From NCBI GenBank assembly GCA_019136035.1, contig JAGVUW010000798.1, positions 1 to 11,961 of the forward strand: a DNA stretch of 11,961 bases, read 5' to 3'. This DNA is from Verrucomicrobiota bacterium (GTDB taxonomy: Bacteria > Verrucomicrobiota > Lentisphaeria > Oligosphaerales > JAFGRS01). Below the pieces are notes generated by a model. The model worked only from the letters and a program-made list of their open reading frames with translations. It made no database searches and was not told where the DNA came from. A program made the translations under genes and the position numbers. Every line of letters starts with the position of its first letter. Positions within the stretch are counted from its first letter, which is position 1. Of the stretch, positions 1-5,803 are shown in pieces.

Positions 1-1290
1 GCGGGCGGTGGCGCCATGCGGCTCGTTGAGCAGGCGGTCGAGCCCGGACATCGCCAGATGCACCACGAAGAACCCGGCGAAGGCGACCAACTTGGCGCTG
101 CAGCGGAAGGCGCCCCAGCCGGGCAGGGCGTGGTAGAGCAGACCGAACAGCGGCGTGTAGGCGCCGCAGGCCAGGAGGGTCAGCAGCACGACGGCGAGGC
201 CATCGGCGCGGGCCTGCGACCGCCGTGGCGACGACAGCAGCGACCAGGCCGCCAGCGGCAACGCCGCACTGCCAACAAAGGCGCACATCTCCCAGAGGTA
301 CCAGCGGCCCCAGTACGGCGCCAGGGCCATGTCGCCAAAGACAAACGGTACCAGCCAGGTCAGGACGTTCTCCGGCGGGAAGGAGAAGAACCCGGCGATG
401 GCGCTGGGGAGCCTTCCGGCGCGGAGGTTCTCCGCGCTGGCCAGCAGGCCGGGCAGGAGCTGCACGGCGGCCAGGAGGGCCCCGGCGGCATAGACGACCG
501 CCATCGCCGCAGCCAGCCGCAGGGCCTGGCGGGCGCGCGGGTGCGCTGTGGGGGCTCCGAGGGCGAGGCGGAGGGCCAGGCAGAGTCCGGCGCAGAGGGC
601 CGTGTAGTAGACGTACTGTGGGTGGCCCGCCAGGATCTGCATGGCCACCGCCGCGGCGCCGGCCATGCACCAATATAGATGACGCGCGCGCGAAACATCG
701 GCCCGCGATGCGGCGCCCCAGGCGCCTTCGATGCAGAGGAACACCGCCGGTGACCAGGCCAGCGAGGCCAGGTTCGTCAGGTGCCCGGCGTAGATATGCG
801 GGACGGCGCCGCCGCCGAAGGCCACCGCCAGGCCGCCGCAGAGACAGGCCGCCGGGCTGCGCCCGCGGTGCCACAGCCAGGCGGCCATGCCGAGGCCGAG
901 GATGGTCAGGTTCAGAACGACCTCCACCGTGATGGCGGTGGCGACCGGCAGGACGAGGTGGACCCAGTTCACCGGGTAGAGCAGGGCCGACTGGAAGCCG
1001 GCGAAGTAGGGCGTGCCGCAGTAGATGTAGGGATTCCACAGGGGCAGCCGTCCCTGGGCCAGTTCGCCGAAGCCGAAGACACGCCACGAGAGGAACTGCC
1101 GGGCGGTGTCGGTGCCGAGGTCGGAGAGGATGCGCTCGCCCGGTGCGGCCAGGACGCTCCCGAAGACCGCGATGACGATCACAGGGATTGCCGCCGCCGC
1201 GAGGGCATACAGGCGCCCCGGGGCGTCGGGCTGGAACACCCCGGCCCATTGCGGTGGCGTCGTCGGTGCGGTGGTGTCTGCGGCGTTCAT
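1..1290 (-). CDS. YfhO-like polytopic membrane protein, C-terminus cut off by window edge
   Basis: Reading the minus strand from the ATG at 1290-1288 gives 430 codons without a stop, continuing past base 1, so the C-terminus is missing. The protein is rich in Leu, Ala, Trp and Phe, with repeated hydrophobic segments; the first spans about residues 28-49. A loop at about residues 52-80 carries Asp57 and Asp61, followed by the motif PLWNPYIYCGTPYFAGFQSA at 83-102 and LLYPVNW. This Pro-Leu-Trp-Asn-Pro/Gly-x-Pro/Tyr-Pro-x-Asn pattern is typical of the YfhO-like GT-C membrane family, whose members are thought to transfer sugars from lipid-linked donors at the outer face of the membrane. The loop Asp would be the candidate catalytic base, which is inference. 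An in-frame stop about 57 bases upstream with no other start codon between fixes the ATG. The only Shine-Dalgarno-like AGGAG lies about 35 bases upstream, too far to be conventional. The gene is divergent from the polymerase. Confidence 0.82.
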   Translation of the reverse strand, partial: MNAADTTAPTTPPQWAGVFQPDAPGRLYALAAAAIPVIVIAVFGSVLAAPGERILSDLGTDTARQFLSWRVFGFGELAQGRLPLWNPYIYCGTPYFAGFQSALLYPVNWVHLVLPVATAITVEVVLNLTILGLGMAAWLWHRGRSPAACLCGGLAVAFGGGAVPHIYAGHLTNLASLAWSPAVFLCIEGAWGAASRADVSRARHLYWCMAGAAAVAMQILAGHPQYVYYTALCAGLCLALRLALGAPTAHPRARQALRLAAAMAVVYAAGALLAAVQLLPGLLASAENLRAGRLPSAIAGFFSFPPENVLTWLVPFVFGDMALAPYWGRWYLWEMCAFVGSAALPLAAWSLLSSPRRSQARADGLAVVLLTLLACGAYTPLFGLLYHALPGWGAFRCSAKLVAFAGFFVVHLAMSGLDRLLNEPHGATAR

Positions 1291-1516
1291 GGCGCTGTTC
1301 GCGTCCCGCTGCCCCGGCGGTGTCTCTCCTGTGGCCTGACCACGTCACGCGCCGCCTGGCGGCCTGCAGAAACATAACCGGCACCGCCCGCACTCGCGAG
1401 TCGGTGCGGCGCGCAGGCAGGGCTGATCGAGAGTCTGGTTCTGGCACCCTCTCAGGGTTCGTGGTTTCGCGTTCCCGGGGGTCGTGCTCTCGCGTGAACC
1501 CCGGCTGCGATGTGGC

Positions 1517-1599
1517 ATCCAAATCGAAATCGTGATAGCTACCGAAATCGAGGAAACGCCGAAGTCGATTCCGATCCCGATAGCGATCGCGATTTGGAT
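1517..1599. repeat. Six-base-periodic imperfect inverted repeat
   Basis: The ends are perfect inverted copies: ATCCAAATCG at 1517-1526 and CGATTTGGAT at 1590-1599. Moving inward, both arms stay in a six-base rhythm of ATCGnn-like units. The left arm reads ATCGAA, ATCGTG, ATAGCT, ACCGAA, ATCGAG. The right arm, read on the minus strand, has ATCGCG, ATCGCT, ATCGGG, ATCGGA, ATCGAC. Translated in one frame on either strand, this gives alternating Ile-x-Ile-x strings, which shows the periodicity but is probably not protein. The DNA could form an imperfect hairpin about 80 bases long. I believe comparable hexameric arrays occur in other bacteria, often near four-helix-bundle (S23) genes, but no such gene is here, and that link is recollection rather than proof. 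Confidence 0.7.
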
Positions 1600-1744
1600 G
1601 AAAGCAAGCACCAACCAGCGGCGGTCGGCGGCTGAGTACGGCGCCGCCGCCGGAACCGGACTTTCAGACAGTCCTGGCGTGCAGGGGTTGCGAGTGCCGG
1701 GCGGCGGGTGATATTGGAGGACGTGCCACGGCTCCCCGGTGCGG

Positions 1745-1765
1745 CGCAGCCGGTCGCCGGCTGCG
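1745..1765. repeat. Tight GC-rich hairpin
   Basis: CGCAGCCGG (1745-1753), a TCG loop (1754-1756) and CCGGCTGCG (1757-1765) form a perfect 9-base-pair stem with a three-base loop. It lies about 150 bases before the polymerase start. There is no T-run on either side, so it is not a standard intrinsic terminator. It may be part of the polymerase leader or of a dispersed repeat. Confidence 0.55.
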
Positions 1766-1900
1766 TGCGCGCCGCGTCGTGCCGTGCGTCGACCGTTGCG
1801 CCGCAGGGCCGTGCGTTGCACTGTGGATGACGAGCGAAGCGGCCGTGCTGCGCGGGTGACCCGGATGAGCGGCCGTCCGGACGCGGCCGCGCAGGCCCGG

Positions 1901-1906
1901 GAAAGG
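1901..1906 (+). promoter_or_regulatory. Ribosome binding site deciding the polymerase start
   Basis: GAAAGG sits six bases before the ATG at 1913. In-frame ATGs at 1865 and 1907 and a GTG at 1739 would lengthen the protein. The ATG at 1907 directly abuts this purine run, and the residues encoded before 1913 are Arg/Ala-rich and unlike the family. The start at 1913 therefore fits best. Confidence 0.55.
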
Positions 1907-1912
1907 ATGCCG

Positions 1913-4114
1913 ATGGAGACGCCGTCGCTGGACCTCAGTGCGCTGGTCCGCAGTGACCTCGACCGACTGGTCGCGGTCGAGCCCGGGCGCCACGGCGCGG
2001 CGATGCTGTACCGGCGTCCGACCGCGGGCGCGGTGGAGCCGCGCGAGGTGGCCTTCACGCCCTGGCTGCTGGTCAGCGGCGAGGCCCTGGCCGACGCCTT
2101 GCCGGGTGTGATCGAGCGCCGGGTCCTGAGCGGCGGTGGCGTGCACCGTGTACGCGTCCACTTCGCCGACCTGACGGCCCACGCCGAGGCGGTGGCAGCG
2201 CTGAAGACCCTGACCGGCGCCAACCCCTCCAGTCCGCAGGCGCCCTACCGCCTCTTCAGCGACGTCACGCAGCAGATCCTGACCACGCTGCCGGCCAGGC
2301 TCTTCCGCAACCTCGCCTTTGCGGATCTGCGGCGGCTGCAGCTCGACATCGAGACGCTGACCACGCCGGGCTTCGATTTCCCGAATGCCGAGCGCGAGGA
2401 CGACGCCATCATCATGATCGCCCTGCGCGACAGCACCGGCTGGGAGCACCTCCTCAGCGGCCCCGAAGTGAGCGAGAAGGAGATGCTCCGCGAGGTGGTG
2501 CGAATCCTGCGCGAGCGCGACCCGGATGTCCTCGAGGGGCACAACCTCTTCGGCTTCGACCTGCCCTACATCGAAGCGCGCGCGCGCCGTCACGGCGTGC
2601 GCCTCGCCCTCGGGCGCGATGGCAGCCGTGTGACGGCGCGCAGCAGCCGCTTCAGCGCCGGCGAGCGCACCAGCACCTACCGCCGCTATGAGATCTACGG
2701 CCGCCACATCATCGACACCCTGCACCTGGTGCAGCTCTACGACGTCAGCCACCGCGATATGGACAGCTATGGCCTCAAGGCCAGCGCGCGCTACTTCGGC
2801 GTGGCCGCCCCGGAGCGGACCTACGTCGAGGGCTCGCGCATCAGCGAGGTCTACCGCACCGACCCGGTCCGCCTGCGGGCCTATGCCATGGACGACGTCC
2901 GCGAGACCGAGGCCCTCAGCCGCATCCTCCTGCCGAGCCATTTCTACCAGGCCCAGCTCGTGCCCTTCTCACTGCAGAACTGTGTCACCCGCGGTCAGGC
3001 CACCCGCATCGACGCCCTGCTCTGTGGCGAGTACATGGTCGCCAACGCCAGCCTGCCAACGCCGCAGGCCCCGCGCGACTTCCAGGGCGCCCTCACCGAG
3101 GCCCTCCGCAGCGGCGTCTTCCGCAATGTCTGGCACGCCGACGTGCGCAGCCTCTACCCGTCGATCATCATCAGCCGCGAGCTGACCCCGCGCGTTGACG
3201 ACCAGGGCGCCTACCTGAGGCTCCTGCGCGAGTTGCGGCGCTTCCGCCTGGAAGCCAAGGATGCCGCCCGGCGGGCCCCGGCCGACCAGCGCGAGCACTT
3301 CGAGGCCCTGCAGAGCAGCTTCAAGGTCCTGATCAACTCCTTCTACGGCTATGCCGGCTTCGCCCAGGGCACCTTCAACGACTACGACCTGGCCGAGGCG
3401 GTCACCGCCGCCGGGCGGGAGATCCTGAAGACCATGCTGGACTTCCTCGAAGCCCAGCAGGCCACCGTCATCGAGATGGATACCGACGGCATCTACTTCG
3501 TGCCGCCGGCCGGGGTCGACGACACCGGGGCCCTGGCCGCCCGCCTGCAGGCGGCCCTGCCGGCGGGCATTGACATCGACCTCGATGCCACCTACGCCGC
3601 CATGCTCGGCTACAAGGCTAAGAATTACGCCCTGCTCGGCCACGACGGCACCATCTCGCTGACGGGCGCCGCCCTCAAGAGCCGTGGCCTGGAGCCCTTC
3701 CAGCGGCGCTACATCCGCGAGCTGGTGACCCTGCTCCTGCAGGGCCGCGGCGGTGAGGCCGAGGGCCTGCGCCAGCGCTACTGCCAGGACCTGGAGAGCC
3801 ACGCCCTGCCGCTGGCGGACCTGGCTAAGCGCGAGATCCTCTCGACGCCGCCGCGGGTCTACGCCGAGGCCCTGTCCCAGGGCGCCGGCCGGCGCAGCGC
3901 CGCCTACGAACTGGCCCTCGCCTCGAGCCGCGAGTACCGCCAGGGCGACACAGTGGTGTTCTACGTCACCGGCACGAAGAAGAACGTCGCCGTTACCGAC
4001 GCCGCGAAACTCCTGGCTGACGCGGTGCCGGGTGTCCGCGACGAGAACGTCCCCTACTACCTGGACAAGCTCGAGAGCCTGCACGCCAAGTTCGCCGAGT
4101 TCTTCTCGGCCTGA
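1913..4114 (+). CDS. Family B DNA polymerase with 3'-5' exonuclease domain
   Basis: The 733-residue product is a template-directed DNA polymerase of family B. An N-terminal domain is followed by a DnaQ-like proofreading exonuclease: ExoI LDIE with Asp145 and Glu147, ExoII GHNLFGFD with Asn211 and Asp216, and ExoIII YAMDD with Tyr324 and Asp328. The polymerase core has motif A DVRSLYPSI (Asp410), motif B KVLINSFYG (Lys471 to Gly479), motif C MDTDG (Asp523, Asp525) and the KNY motif (570-572). All catalytic acids are present, so both activities should be intact. Only about 60 residues separate motif A Asp from motif B Lys, suggesting short fingers. It resembles the family B polymerases scattered through acidobacteria, PVC bacteria and others more than enterobacterial Pol II, a family-level impression. 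A repair or translesion role is more likely than replication, by inference. The next gene starts 17 bases downstream, suggesting cotranscription. Confidence 0.93.
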   Translation: METPSLDLSALVRSDLDRLVAVEPGRHGAAMLYRRPTAGAVEPREVAFTPWLLVSGEALADALPGVIERRVLSGGGVHRVRVHFADLTAHAEAVAALKTLTGANPSSPQAPYRLFSDVTQQILTTLPARLFRNLAFADLRRLQLDIETLTTPGFDFPNAEREDDAIIMIALRDSTGWEHLLSGPEVSEKEMLREVVRILRERDPDVLEGHNLFGFDLPYIEARARRHGVRLALGRDGSRVTARSSRFSAGERTSTYRRYEIYGRHIIDTLHLVQLYDVSHRDMDSYGLKASARYFGVAAPERTYVEGSRISEVYRTDPVRLRAYAMDDVRETEALSRILLPSHFYQAQLVPFSLQNCVTRGQATRIDALLCGEYMVANASLPTPQAPRDFQGALTEALRSGVFRNVWHADVRSLYPSIIISRELTPRVDDQGAYLRLLRELRRFRLEAKDAARRAPADQREHFEALQSSFKVLINSFYGYAGFAQGTFNDYDLAEAVTAAGREILKTMLDFLEAQQATVIEMDTDGIYFVPPAGVDDTGALAARLQAALPAGIDIDLDATYAAMLGYKAKNYALLGHDGTISLTGAALKSRGLEPFQRRYIRELVTLLLQGRGGEAEGLRQRYCQDLESHALPLADLAKREILSTPPRVYAEALSQGAGRRSAAYELALASSREYRQGDTVVFYVTGTKKNVAVTDAAKLLADAVPGVRDENVPYYLDKLESLHAKFAEFFSA

Positions 4115-4131
4115 CCGTGGGGATCCCCGCC

Positions 4132-4647
4132 ATGCCCATCTACGAATACCTCTGCCCGGCCTGCAACTGCGTCTACAGCTTCCTCGTCAAGACTGTCGGG
4201 GCACCGCGCGAGCCGGTCTGCCCGAAGTGCGGCGGGCATAACCTGCGTCGCCGCCTCAGCCGCTTCGCCGTCACCGGCGTCGGGCGCAAGTCGCGCCAGG
4301 CGGCGGCCGGCGCCGACGATGCCGACACGGCCGCGCCCGGCGGCGCCCCGACCAGCCCCGACCCCCTCGACGACCCCCGCGTCGAGGCCGAGATGATGAA
4401 ACTGATGAGCGACGCCGATGGCATCGACGAGAAGGACCCGCGACAGCTCGGGCGCCTGATGCGGCGCATGACCGAGATCAGCGGCGAGAAGGTCGAGCCC
4501 GAGATGGAGGAGGCCATGCGGCGCCTTGAGGCCGGCGAGGACCCCGAGAAGATCGAGGCGGACCTCGGCGATGTCCTCGGCGGCCCGGATGAGGACGGCG
4601 GCGGTCGCGGCGCCCCGACTCACGACAGCGGCCTCTACGACCTCTGA
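4132..4647 (+). CDS. FmdB-type zinc ribbon protein with acidic helical tail
   Basis: The 171-residue protein starts MPIYEYLCPAC, the signature of the FmdB / CxxC-CxxC-SSSS putative regulatory family. Four cysteines (Cys8, Cys11, Cys30, Cys33) form a zinc ribbon; an extra Cys13 is also present. Residues about 34-50 are basic (LRRRLSRF). After an Ala/Asp/Pro linker, residues about 80-155 are charged and helical, with alternating Glu/Met/Arg. The motif RRLEAGEDPEKIEADL recalls the tail seen on FmdB-like proteins of other bacteria. The ATG at 4132 is chosen because MPIYEY begins the family; a GTG at 4117 would add only five residues. GTGGGGA at 4117-4123 may serve as the ribosome site. The biochemical function of this family is not established, so a nucleic-acid or protein-binding role is inference. 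It follows the polymerase by 17 bases. Confidence 0.85.
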   Translation: MPIYEYLCPACNCVYSFLVKTVGAPREPVCPKCGGHNLRRRLSRFAVTGVGRKSRQAAAGADDADTAAPGGAPTSPDPLDDPRVEAEMMKLMSDADGIDEKDPRQLGRLMRRMTEISGEKVEPEMEEAMRRLEAGEDPEKIEADLGDVLGGPDEDGGGRGAPTHDSGLYDL

Positions 4648-4658
4648 GGTGAGCGCCC

Positions 4659-4692
4659 GGGGCGGCCGCCACGGTGGTCCGGTGGCAGCCCC
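4659..4692 (+). terminator. Possible terminator hairpin after the zinc ribbon gene
   Basis: GGGGC (4659-4663) and GCCAC (4668-4672) pair with GTGGC (4682-4686) and GCCCC (4688-4692), giving a GC-rich hairpin starting 12 bases after the stop codon. It is followed only by GCATTTAAC, not a true T-run, so intrinsic termination would be weak. The position between the polymerase unit and the next promoter supports some role in 3'-end formation. Confidence 0.35.
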
Positions 4693-4725
4693 GCATTTAA
4701 CTCGTTGCCTTTGTTGCAGCAGCAC

Positions 4726-4754
4726 TTGACCTGCAGTGGAAGGCATGTTAAGGT
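4726..4754 (+). promoter_or_regulatory. Sigma70-like promoter for the RRM protein gene
   Basis: TTGACC (4726-4731), a 17-base spacer and TAAGGT (4749-4754) closely match the -35/-10 consensus. Transcription would start near 4761, about 260 bases before the RRM start codon. The local sequence is AT-richer than its surroundings. Confidence 0.65.
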
Positions 4755-5021
4755 ATCGGGTACGACTTGAGACCTACGGTCGAGCGGCCGGCCGCGCGCT
4801 GTGGGTTTCGGGATCGGGATCACCGACCGGTCAGCCTTGGCGATCCAGGTGCATGCGGCGTGATCCAATGTGCACGGCGGGTGGTTTCCGTCGGCCTGAG
4901 TGCCCGGTCCGCCAGTGCACAGGCAGTGGAAGAGAGAAAAGGCAAGCAGACAGTGCACCGTCGTATCTGACGACCTGTGGGCGGTCGTAGCGAGGCGGTC
5001 GGTCGGCAAGGGAGTGCATCA
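4755..5021 (+). promoter_or_regulatory. Long 5' leader of the RRM gene, possibly structured
   Basis: No gene is visible in this stretch. Small hairpins can be drawn: GGATCAC (4817-4823) with GTGATCC (4860-4866), and GTCGT (4960-4964) with ACGAC (4970-4974) around a five-base loop. GACCGGTC at 4825-4832 is a palindrome. GTGCAC occurs three times (4870, 4915 and 4953). The segment 4929-4950 is purine-rich. AAGGGAG at 5008-5014 is a strong ribosome site seven bases before the ATG. Long leaders are common on cold-shock and RRM genes of bacteria and can control translation, but I recognise no known RNA family here. Confidence 0.45.
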
Positions 5022-5336
5022 ATGTCGAAGAGGTTGTACGTCGGTAACCTGGCCTACGGTGTCCGCGATGAGAACCTGCAGGAACTGTTCTCGCAGTTCG
5101 GCGCGGTTCGGTCGGCCCAGGTGATCTCGGACCGCGAGAGCGGGCGCTCGAAGGGCTTCGGGTTCGTCGAGATGGAGAATGACCAGGAAGCCCAGGCGGC
5201 CATCGATGCCCTGAACGGCAAGCCGCACGAGGGTCGTCCGCTGACCGTCAACGAGGCGCGTCCGCGCGAGGACCGTGGCGGCAGCAGCGGCGGCAGCCGC
5301 GGCGGTTTCGGCGGCGGCGGCCGTGGCCGCTACTGA
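5022..5336 (+). CDS. RRM RNA-binding protein with glycine/arginine-rich tail
   Basis: The 104-residue protein is a single RNA recognition motif. RNP2 is LYVGNL at residues 5-10 and RNP1 is KGFGFVEM at 44-51, with the aromatic residues (Tyr6, Phe46, Phe48) that stack on RNA bases. Helix 1 (ENLQELFSQFG) and helix 2 (QEAQAAIDALNG) are in place. Residues about 85-104 form a short RGG-like tail of Gly, Ser, Arg and Phe, ending RGRY. This architecture matches the small Rbp proteins of cyanobacteria and many other bacteria, which bind single-stranded RNA in the cytoplasm and are often cold-responsive. The start is set by AAGGGAG just upstream. With its own promoter, long leader and terminator it forms a single-gene unit. 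Its RNA targets cannot be inferred. Confidence 0.95.
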   Translation: MSKRLYVGNLAYGVRDENLQELFSQFGAVRSAQVISDRESGRSKGFGFVEMENDQEAQAAIDALNGKPHEGRPLTVNEARPREDRGGSSGGSRGGFGGGGRGRY

Positions 5337-5396
5337 GCTGCGCTGACTGACTGCGGTCGGCCGCAAGGCTGACGGCCGCGGTTGCAGAGCAACACC

Positions 5397-5435
5397 ACAA
5401 GGAGAGATCCCGACGGGGTCTCTCCTTGTTCTTTT
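5397..5435 (+). terminator. Intrinsic terminator of the RRM gene
   Basis: ACAAGGAGAGA (5397-5407) pairs with TCTCTCCTTGT (5419-5429). Inside, a T-G wobble and CCC/GGG extend the stem to about 15 base pairs, with a GAC loop. GTTCTTTT follows on the 3' side. It lies 60 bases after the RRM stop codon, and nothing starts between. This is a textbook Rho-independent terminator. Confidence 0.92.
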
Positions 5436-5496
5436 AAGCTGGGCGCACGCCGACGGCGAGGGGCAGGGGGCGAGGGCGGCGAACCACCGGGGCGCC

Positions 5497-5619
5497 GGGG
5501 ACACTGGGGACCATGGACCGGGCACCAGGGACAGCGGGGACACTGCGGCCACCCCGCCGGGGCGGGGTGGCATGCAGCGCCCATGCCTCCCATGTCCCCC
5601 ATGTCCCCCATGTCCCCTG
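5497..5619. repeat. Large imperfect inverted repeat with GGGGACA-like units
   Basis: The centre is a perfect palindromic stem, GCCACCCCGCC (5548-5558) and GGCGGGGTGGC (5561-5571). The left arm (5497-5546) carries repeated GGGGACA and GGGACA units. The right arm (5573-5619) carries CATGTCCCC in tandem three times at 5591-5617, preceded by a variant CATGCCTCC at 5582-5590. Read on the minus strand, the right arm is a run of GGGGACATG, so the two arms are imperfect inverted copies of one short-unit array. It lies between the RRM terminator and the nuclease operon, in a 368-base stretch (5436-5803) with no supported gene. A further stem, CCGGGGC (5635-5641) with GCCCCGG (5651-5657), lies just beyond. 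Confidence 0.7.
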
Positions 5620-5741
5620 AGTCTGCCGCCGGCTCCGGGGCGCAGGTCCGGCCCCGGGCGCGCCAGGGGGGGCCCGTTCCTGCAAGCTCCCCTGCCGGTG
5701 CGGTTCCCGCCTCTCCATCCGTTGGGTGCGGGGTTCAGGCG

Positions 5742-5770
5742 TTGGCGCGGCTGGTGAGTCGGTGTACTCT
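5742..5770 (+). promoter_or_regulatory. Candidate promoter for the nuclease-ATPase operon
   Basis: TTGGCG (5742-5747), a 17-base spacer and TACTCT (5765-5770) lie at a suitable distance before the start codon at 5804 and would give a leader of about 27 bases. Each hexamer matches the sigma70 consensus only in part. The operon has no better candidate in the gap. Confidence 0.4.
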
Positions 5771-5803
5771 GTACCACTGGCAGTGTGGAGACAGGGCTGG
5801 CTC

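Larger units (their letters stand above)
1291..1912. other. Divergent intergenic region without a convincing gene
   Basis: I see no supported gene in these 620 bases. Long open frames exist on both strands, but their translations are low-complexity, Arg/Pro/Ala-rich, and do not resemble any family. The region should hold promoters for the membrane protein (leftward) and the polymerase (rightward), yet no good sigma70 match is visible. The best rightward candidate is a poor TTGCGA with ATATTG near 1687-1715. It contains a six-base-periodic inverted repeat (1517-1599), a tight GC hairpin (1745-1765) and the short palindrome ACTCGCGAGT near 1392-1401. The AT content rises around 1515-1615. Confidence 0.6.

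Noticed and set aside
16..678. Plus-strand open frame of 220 codons at the left edge
   Set aside because: Antisense to the membrane protein. Its low-complexity Gly/Gln/Glu composition contrasts with the clear membrane-protein pattern on the minus strand.
1345..2223. Minus-strand open frame of 292 codons across the intergenic region and the polymerase 5' end
   Set aside because: The translation is Arg/Ser/Pro-rich without a domain and is antisense to the polymerase. The Ile-x-Ile run within it comes from the hexamer repeat.
1664..2941. Minus-strand open frame of 425 codons opposite the polymerase
   Set aside because: It is a GC-driven shadow. The plus strand carries the complete exonuclease motifs, while this frame has no recognisable domain.
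5497..5619. Considered as a CRISPR array because of repeated units
   Set aside because: The units are only about nine bases, adjacent without spacers, and occur in inverted arms. No cas gene is nearby.
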